Source: Gibbula magus (lineage: Eukaryota > Mollusca > Gastropoda > Trochida > Trochidae). Taken from it: a stretch of DNA of 64,000 nucleotides. The DNA is taken from NCBI GenBank assembly GCA_936450465.1, contig OW388303.1, forward strand, positions 8,463,021-8,527,020, read 5' to 3'. A program made the translations under genes and the position numbers. Shown here one piece after another: positions 57,990 to 64,000 of this stretch; position 1 is the first letter of the stretch, and each line of letters opens with the position of its first letter. The notes under the pieces are model-generated. The model made no database searches and was not told where the DNA came from. It was given only the letters and a program-made list of their open reading frames with translations.

Positions 57990-58540
57990 TGGAATTTGGA
58001 ATGGATACTTTTGAACTTCATAAATGAAGTTAATGAAGTACACACACAATATTTTAGGCACACATTTATTTATTATTTAGGTACATGTATGTGTGAAGGC
58101 ACATGCCTTGTAGAATTCTATCCGTTACAGATAATAATCCTCCCATTAATGGGACATCAGTTTCATTCCATGCGACATGCAATATGCAACCTGTTTCATT
58201 TAATTTTCGTGACCTTTCGATATTTGCTTGTCAATAATCTTTCTTTTCTTTAAATATATAGAAATCACAAAGAAAACACAGATATATGTTAGCCTTAGTT
58301 TTTGCAAATAATAAGAAACATTGTGACACATAAACTTACTAAGTTGTCTTTAAACTATCTGCTACCACAGTGTATCATCTGTTTGTTGTAGAAGATGTTA
58401 AGGTGAAACAGTGTTCATTACTCTTGTATCAGATCAAATCAAAAGCTATATTGTATGAAAGGCCATAGGCCCATATACAGTCGAATAACATACTTTACAA
58501 TATAAGGTAATGTAAGGAATGAAGCATTTCCATTATTGTA
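57990..58540. other. No gene seen
   Basis: AT-rich spacer between two SINEs. Confidence 0.45.
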
Positions 58541-58546
58541 GCTATA

Positions 58547-58803
58547 GGGGGCGGGAGAGCGCAGCGGTTAGCGCGTTCGTCTTCGAGGGGTCCATTTCTG
58601 CCAGGGGTACAGCAACTTTATCAGCAGTAGAGAACTGTTCTTGGGTGCATTGCGGTGAAACATGCGAGCATCGGCTGGAACTAGCAAACCATGGTACTAC
58701 GCTGACATTCAGTGTAGCATTCCACTCAAACCTTGATCAGTGTAGAACAGCTGGAACAGTAAACTACTCTTGAAAGCGGCGTTAAACTCCAAATCACCTC
58801 ACC
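58547..58803 (+). mobile_element. SINE with internal inversion
   Basis: The head (GGGGGCGGGAGAGCGCAGCG) and the tail (CTCTTGAAAGCGGCGTTAAA) are in plus orientation. The middle, about 58649-58750, reads TTGCGGTGAAACATGCGAGC ... CAGTGTAGAACAG, the reverse complement of the normal SINE centre. The B box is damaged (TCCATTTCTGCC). Confidence 0.85.
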
Positions 58804-58809
58804 TTCATT

Positions 58810-59360
58810 ATTGCATTCAATTGACGGTAATGAAATAAGTGTATTCTAAATTTTAAATACGTTTGATGAATATTTAAACTTATTATTTATTCACTTTTGT
58901 TGTCGGTTTTATAAGGTAAAAATAAACCTGGTTTATTCATTAATGCAATCGGCAACAGGTTACGTAAAACACACACCATAGTAACTACAGTTAGTAGATG
59001 CGTCTTTGAGCAACATACTTAATTCACCATACCATATAAACATAACATATAAGTCAAATTTTAATTCTGAATATGTCATTACATTGAGTATTAAAAAACA
59101 TTAAATTGTTTCAAATTGAATAATGCTTATGAGTTAAAGTACACTTCCATAATAATAAAATGTTATAAAATAGCTCAATTATTCATCCTAATGGTACCAT
59201 ACAGGAAAGTGGTTCCATGTTATTTTACATCATTGTAGTGTTTCATCTATACTCAGAGGTAAAATAAACTGTGATTATTATTTCTTTTACTATTTATCAA
59301 GTAATGATTTGTCTTTCTTGATTTGAAGTTCACTGTAATAAATGAAACGCTTCGTCTGCA
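58810..59360. other. No gene seen
   Basis: AT-rich spacer. Confidence 0.45.
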
Positions 59361-59365
59361 TACAG

Positions 59366-59700
59366 TCACATCCATTTTGCACACTTAAATGCTTGAAGGA
59401 CGACTTCTGATAAAAACATGCACATGATCTCCATGAAATTAATGTTATCTCTTTCCAGGTCAGTTTCACTTTTAGTTAGTGATATCTTCACTAAAAACAA
59501 GTCATTTGCGGATTTTCCACTGATAACTAGAGGTGGAGAGCTATTGGCACGATTGAAGCTGGTACAGCTCAACATTACGTTGATAGACACTTCAACGTCC
59601 ATGGTAATACCATTTGCTATCTGTGGCAACGTTACCAGGAACATGCCAACGTTCAGGACCGTCCCCGACGGTAACTCCCACCAGTGACCACGCCTCGTAC
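59366..59700 (-). CDS. P-type candidate terminal exon, block III
   Basis: The minus strand is open for 110 codons after a TTGTTCAGCAG acceptor-like site, ending in TGA. It reads RRGHWWELPSGTVLNVG, MFLVTLPQIANGITMDVEVS, INVMLSCTSFNRANSSPP, then FLVKISLTKSETDLERD and a short hydrophobic, cysteine-containing end. This is the longest and cleanest member of the P group (others at 29658-29805 and 39814-39930) and lies about 1 kb from its M segment, as they do. Motif R-x-H-[W/Y] is shared. It is beta-rich in appearance. No known family is recognised. Confidence 0.4.
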
Positions 59701-59709
59701 CTGCTGAAC

Positions 59710-60550
59710 AAAGGTTTGTTACATTCTCAACACTCGCACCATTTGTTTAATTCTTTTCCAAAATGAAATGATAAACGTGGTCTTTTCTTCTCATTATAAG
59801 GAAGTCAAAATGTAAAATTTACTGCAAATGAAGTTGAATGAAGAATGAATGTTTCATATAATGCATATAATAAGTTAGAGTGTGGTTGCACTGAAATTAG
59901 TGCTAAAGTTGCAGGTATCAACAGTCCGTGACGGTTAGTTCATTCCTTTCTTGCATATGAATATTAAAATGTTTGAAACATGAATATTGCATATTTCCTC
60001 AACACATAACTTGTTTTTAAATGAAGTTTATATACATGATTTAATCAAATATGAAGTTATTAAAATTTACACACGACCTGGAAAAAAGTTTCAAAGGTTC
60101 ATAAATTTGAATAACTAATCTGCTCCCATTGGCACAATTGTCTCAGACAACTGGTTAAGTCAATGTATGATGCAGTGAATATATGAAAAAGCGAAGAAAT
60201 TCAATTTTTAGTGAAAGAACATGGATTAACACCGTCGGACACATGACTATATTTCTGTTTTTAAATGTTCATGTTCATATATATTTGGCTTTTGTTTTTA
60301 CAAATGACTCTCAAGCTTTTTAGAGTATATATCTTAGCATGCTTTTTGTCTCTACGTAAAAAGTCCATTATTTAAATTTTTCTTCGAATTGTATAATCCT
60401 CGAACGTAACAGGTGATTCATTAGTAAATTAATTGTTGTCAACATTATGTGTTGTTAGTCTAAAGTTTGCCAACTTCATACTGTGCCTTTATTATCCAAA
60501 CTTATCAATTCTACAACACTATAATGAATACCTGCTGGTATCTGTGTATC
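59710..60550. other. No gene seen
   Basis: AT-rich sequence separating the P and M segments of block III. Confidence 0.45.
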
Positions 60551-60559
60551 CCCTATATT

Positions 60560-60715
60560 GTGTAAGTGCATGATATGACCCATGTCTCCCATAGATAGCT
60601 CTGCTTCTTTAAGGACCTCAACACTGGTTCCGGCATGTTTCAATCTTTGGCACTCGGTCTCATGTCAACGGGTCAATGTCAACACATCAGCTGTGAGAGC
60701 CATGTTGAAAATGTC
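60560..60715 (-). pseudogene. M-type segment, block III, decayed
   Basis: CTATATTGTGTAAGTGCATG, then TCTTTGGCACTC and AACGGGTCAATGTCAACACA match the 40.6 kb copy closely. The acceptor-like TCTCACAG is kept on the minus strand, and TECQRL is readable, but stops interrupt the frame in the same place (after LTLTR) as in the array copy. Confidence 0.4.
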
Positions 60716-61059
60716 TCGTCTCCGAGTAGTTTTGAACAAAGTTGGTTATAATAATAATAGTAATGAGTGTATCGAATGATACCTTACAGTTTTCCCCGTG
60801 GAGCCCTTGCGATGTGCAGCATTCAAATTCAAAGTATACCCCTTTTCTGGCCTCTTTGATAAAATTGTTTCCATGGAACCAGAAAACGAAGCAAAAGGCT
60901 TGTACCATTCCATCTTTGAGTCTAAATACTCACCTAGTCTCATTAAATAGTACTGAATAGATTTTTAGATGGAGGCCGGAAAAGTCCCTACCTCCACATG
61001 CACTAAGTTCAACTCTTTCCATGGAAACCAGAAAAAAAAGTATAAAAATCAGAATAACC

Positions 61060-61200
61060 TAAGTAGCAAAAGACACCACTCCACCACATACCAAGTTTTG
61101 TAGAGACAATATTGAACAGTTTTTTAAATATGGCCCGGAAACGAAAGCATTTCGGAAGGACGTAAGGACGGAATCACTGAATTACGGACGGAGGTGAAAA
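61060..61200. repeat. Dispersed repeat fragment ending in GGACG runs
   Basis: CATACCAAGTTTTGTAGAGA, GGCCCGGAAACGAAAGC and GGAAGGACGTAAGGACGG follow the order of the repeats at 4615 and 28600. Confidence 0.4.
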
Positions 61201-61209
61201 GATTATGTC

Positions 61210-61740
61210 TCTCGCAAAGCTTATAAGATCATGCTTCTTCAATTCGATATCAGATTCAATTAGCAATCCTTATTGTGATGATGTTTAAAGATGAATGAAT
61301 GCATGATGAATGGGTGCATGTAAAGACTAAGTCTAGGGGGCAAATTGAAAACTAATGATTGGGCAATATTATGGAAATATCATGGTGTTATCACAATTAA
61401 TTCTGACATTAGAGAGGAAACTATTAACCAATAATACGTCAGTGTCATAATATGTCATAATAATATGTCAGTAACTAATCAGGAACACGAATTCGTCCTA
61501 TAACATGAAACGCAGGTGACTAATATAAACACAATGTTGTTATGTGTATGTGTTTTGTAAAAAATCCAATTTGTGTGCATCATATCTTAAATATTTGAAC
61601 ATACATCATGTAAAGGTCACATTCACTATTCACTGTCCAAAAAGTTGAACGATATAAACATAAAATGACATGATTGATTTATTTTATAGTAAATGATTCC
61701 ATGACTCCTTCGAAATCCGTCTGATTCTTAATGACGTCTA
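61210..61740. other. No gene seen
   Basis: AT-rich sequence. Confidence 0.45.
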
Positions 61741-61779
61741 CACCGCCTACGTGATTGTTGAGAAAATATGCATATACAG

Positions 61780-61970
61780 AAATATCAAATTCAATATCAA
61801 CATGTCTGTGTCGTGTCTCTGGTAATACCAACGGAATTTCAGGAATATATCATCTTTGCCAAGAATCAGCAGCATCAGACGACCCAATTCTAACCCATCA
61901 AAACAAGTGTGTGTATTTATACATTGAAATCACGAGTGACAATTTGATGTGCAGCAAGCAGTCCACATAA
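61780..61970 (+). CDS. Y-type candidate exon, block III
   Basis: The plus strand is open after an ATACAG acceptor-like site to TAA at 61968. It reads ISNSISTCLCRVSGNTNGIS, GIYHLCQESAASDD, then QNKCVYLYIEIT. The LCRV...GISGxYH core is shared with 36570-36754 (minus) and 33761-33886 (plus). The copy is open throughout, unlike 33761. Its downstream end differs completely from the other two, so the C-terminus is not conserved. The product is unknown. Confidence 0.35.
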
Positions 61971-62087
61971 GAATTAATATCAGTTCGTTTTAATGAAATG
62001 AATGATAGAGTCATAAAGTTCAAAATTGGCTTCACTTGCATTCATTCAAGCCCTCAAATAAAGTTTGTATAAAGGACATAACCATGA

Positions 62088-62089
62088 TA

Positions 62090-62121
<32 letters not shown>

Positions 62122-62272
62122 AATACTTCAGACGACACTTGCTGTAGATATCATTTTAATGATGACTGGCTTCAGACGACACTTGCTGTAGATATCATTT
62201 TAATGATGACTGACTTCAGACGACACTTGCTGTAGATATCATTTTAATGATGACTATATATATATATATAAA
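62088..62272. repeat. 44 bp x3 tandem repeat between (TA)n runs
   Basis: CTTCAGACGACACTTGCTGT begins at 62126, 62170 and 62214, a period of 44. The third copy ends in GACTATATATA. (TA)n tracts flank both sides (about 62088-62114 and 62254-62271). Each unit contains an ATCATTTTAATGAT near-palindrome. Confidence 0.9.
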
Positions 62273-62279
62273 CGTCCCC

Positions 62280-62815
62280 ATACAAAATACAAGATATTTC
62301 AATCGACGGGCGATAAATGCGACTGAAACAGCGTTACATCAGGTCTTCAGAACCCAACAATACTAAATATGAATTTTCAAAACATTATCTATTCATAACA
62401 CAAGTTTTAAGAAATGGTCGTTTTGGAATCTCTTTAACTAGACGAGATAGAAGCCTCAAAAAGCCAGTTTTGGCTTGTTTTGTGACGTCCTACCGTAATT
62501 ACGTGTCGACAAATTTAAATCAAAGAAGGTTATTTATGTCGAGGATATCTTTAATGAATTTAGTTTCTACTTTTTCAATGTTTTAAACTTAAATACCAAA
62601 TATTGTGGGCCAAAAACAACTTTAAAAAGCGATTTTAGCTCCCCATGTGTATTTGAACAGATGTAAACATAAAAGAAGCATACTCTGATGTATGAAATTG
62701 TGAATACTTCTATACAGAACATGTGGCTACCAAATACATTCATAATCTAATTTCTCCGACATCAATATTTCATTTTATACCGTTTTCAACATGTGGGGAC
62801 GTTTCTTTTGCACGT
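62280..62815. other. No supported gene
   Basis: Plus frame 62317-62586 is open but unsupported. Otherwise AT-rich. Confidence 0.35.
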
Positions 62816-62819
62816 GAGT

Positions 62820-63090
62820 TTACTTTGCATTGGCAGTCGTACAAAGTTCATACGAGCATTTGCATTGCATTAGTTCATCAAATCATCAGCATAGATTCTC
62901 ATCTATATGGAAACACCTCGAAATGTTTCCCTTTCTTAAACTACAATTAATCCGAAGATTTTTTCATGTTTTATGTACATATTGATGATCATGTTAAAGA
63001 AAGCAGGTTTTATATCTTCTGCCAGTAACGTAAAGGAATAGGATAACCATCATTGTAACATTAGCCTCTTGATTGTAGCACATGATTATT
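62820..63090. repeat. X-module, block III
   Basis: Third copy of the module at 35725 and 53035 (TTTGCATTGGCAGTCGTACA, ACGAGCATTTGCATTGCAT, CTACAATTAATCCGAAGA, CTGCCAGTAACG, GGATAACCATCATTGTAACA). Confidence 0.75.
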
Positions 63091-63142
63091 TGGGGAGTAT
63101 ACACAGTAAATGCATATCATGTACCACACATTCACATTTATA

Positions 63143-63305
63143 AGATAAATTGTTGCGTTTGTAAAATTTCCGGGATTCATTGCTATTCAACACCCGCAAA
63201 TTTAGTTTAAAACCGACGGCGTTAGCCGGAGGTTTTAAACGCTGAAATTTGCGGGTGTTGAATAGCAATGAATCCCGGAAATTTTACAAACGCAACTATT
63301 TATCG
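63143..63305. repeat. 163 bp near-perfect palindrome
   Basis: The left arm runs GATAAATTGTTGCGTTTGTA...CACCCGCAAATTT, then GTTTAAAACC. The right arm is its reverse complement, GGTTTTAAAC...TTTACAAACGCAACTATTTATC. There is one mismatch near the outer end and a small mismatch near the loop. The short centre GGCGTTAGCC can also pair. It has no coding content and resembles a foldback/MITE or a hairpin left by palindromic duplication. Confidence 0.85.
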
Positions 63306-63309
63306 GTAT

Positions 63310-64000
63310 TGTAACATGACCGTTAGTTATCAGGCGTTTTGAAACGAACTCTCTTTTTGCGTACCTATCTCCGAGTGGAAAGGACTTTGCGACTGTTCCA
63401 TTTTTGTAAGAGGTGTGGTCAGGTCAAAACAAATGTAAATACTCGGCGTAATATGTACATTAGCAACAATTTACACATAAGCGCAAACATTGTCACTCAA
63501 CTATGTTCACTTCACAATATAGCCCATTGTGACAATGACGCTAGCATTGTGACGTCAAAACGGTTGATCACTATGACGTCATGCCATGGCAACGGCATTC
63601 GGTAAACACGACCGCATGGAAGAAGGCATCAAACTTGGACAAATCTTTCTGGTTGAATACATTTTAATTACTTGAAATTAATTAATTTTTGTGAGTTATT
63701 TGTTACCTTTACTGCTATACACAAGTTAGAAAATGGCAATGTCACCTGTCAAATTTTAGTAAGGGGCACATATTAAGAGAAATAGAAAAATAAAATTTTG
63801 AGTCGGGCCGGATCTTGTGAACATGATGTATCGCGGTGATTCGCCCAAAGTAATTTGCGGGTATTCATTGTCATTCAACATAGGCAATGCAAATCAACCA
63901 ATCAGAATCAAGGATCCTACGAAATCATGTTACAATATTTAGTCACTTTCAATCCTTTATATATACAGACTTTGTTTCTTTTGAGAGTAATATTAGGCCA
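63310..64000. other. No supported gene
   Basis: Somewhat less AT-rich than its surroundings. The segment around 63855-63885 (AATTTGCGGGTATTCATTGT) partly repeats the right arm of the palindrome at 63143-63305. Plus frame 63339-63605 is open but unsupported. Confidence 0.35.

Overview
The window is eukaryotic, AT-rich and almost entirely non-genic in the ordinary sense. It looks like an invertebrate nuclear genome, most probably a marine mollusc (perhaps a gastropod). The basis is about eleven copies or fragments of one tRNA-headed SINE with a GTTAAAC...CAACTCACTCAC-type tail, GT-AG introns, a spliced PIF/Harbinger transposon, a non-LTR retrotransposon and a DIRS/Crypton-type tyrosine recombinase fragment. 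The taxon is inference. No housekeeping gene, rRNA, genuine tRNA gene, operon or CRISPR array was seen.

Layout. Bases 1-7990 and 8005-23720 are two diverged copies of one segmental duplication. Copy 2 was later broken up by a 1.3 kb repeat (8226-9528), a complete 7.6 kb Harbinger transposon (11126-18754, TSD CTG, itself carrying a nested 1.24 kb element) and two SINEs. Copy 1 instead carries a 443 bp foldback element (3129-3571). Bases 24-29 kb are a transposon graveyard: SINE pieces, an internally deleted LTR element, a tyrosine-recombinase stub and a LINE fragment. Bases 39447-51866 are a tandem array of four near-identical 3.0-3.2 kb units in the order long-long-short-short, ending at an oligo-C tract. 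Bases 56.2-57.7 kb hold a 5'-truncated LINE. Several large palindromes lie between 30 and 63 kb.

The most interesting signal is a set of short protein-like segments that recur through the window, mostly on the minus strand. I sorted them into types by comparing translations by eye. M segments lie near 0.4, 9.7, 30.7, 40.6 and 60.6 kb. P/E segments lie near 29.7, 32.1, 39.9, 42.2 and 59.5 kb. Helical H segments lie near 6.7, 22.8, 23.1 and 41.1 kb. Y tail segments lie near 33.8, 36.7 and 61.8 kb. Many have plausible splice sites, while many copies carry stops or frameshifts. After subtracting the Harbinger element and the extra array units, M copies recur every 9-13 kb. This suggests an old tandem gene family of unrecognised function, now partly or wholly pseudogenic and still being copied by segmental duplication and by the 3 kb array. 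I could not assign a known domain, and all exon models here are inference from sequence alone.
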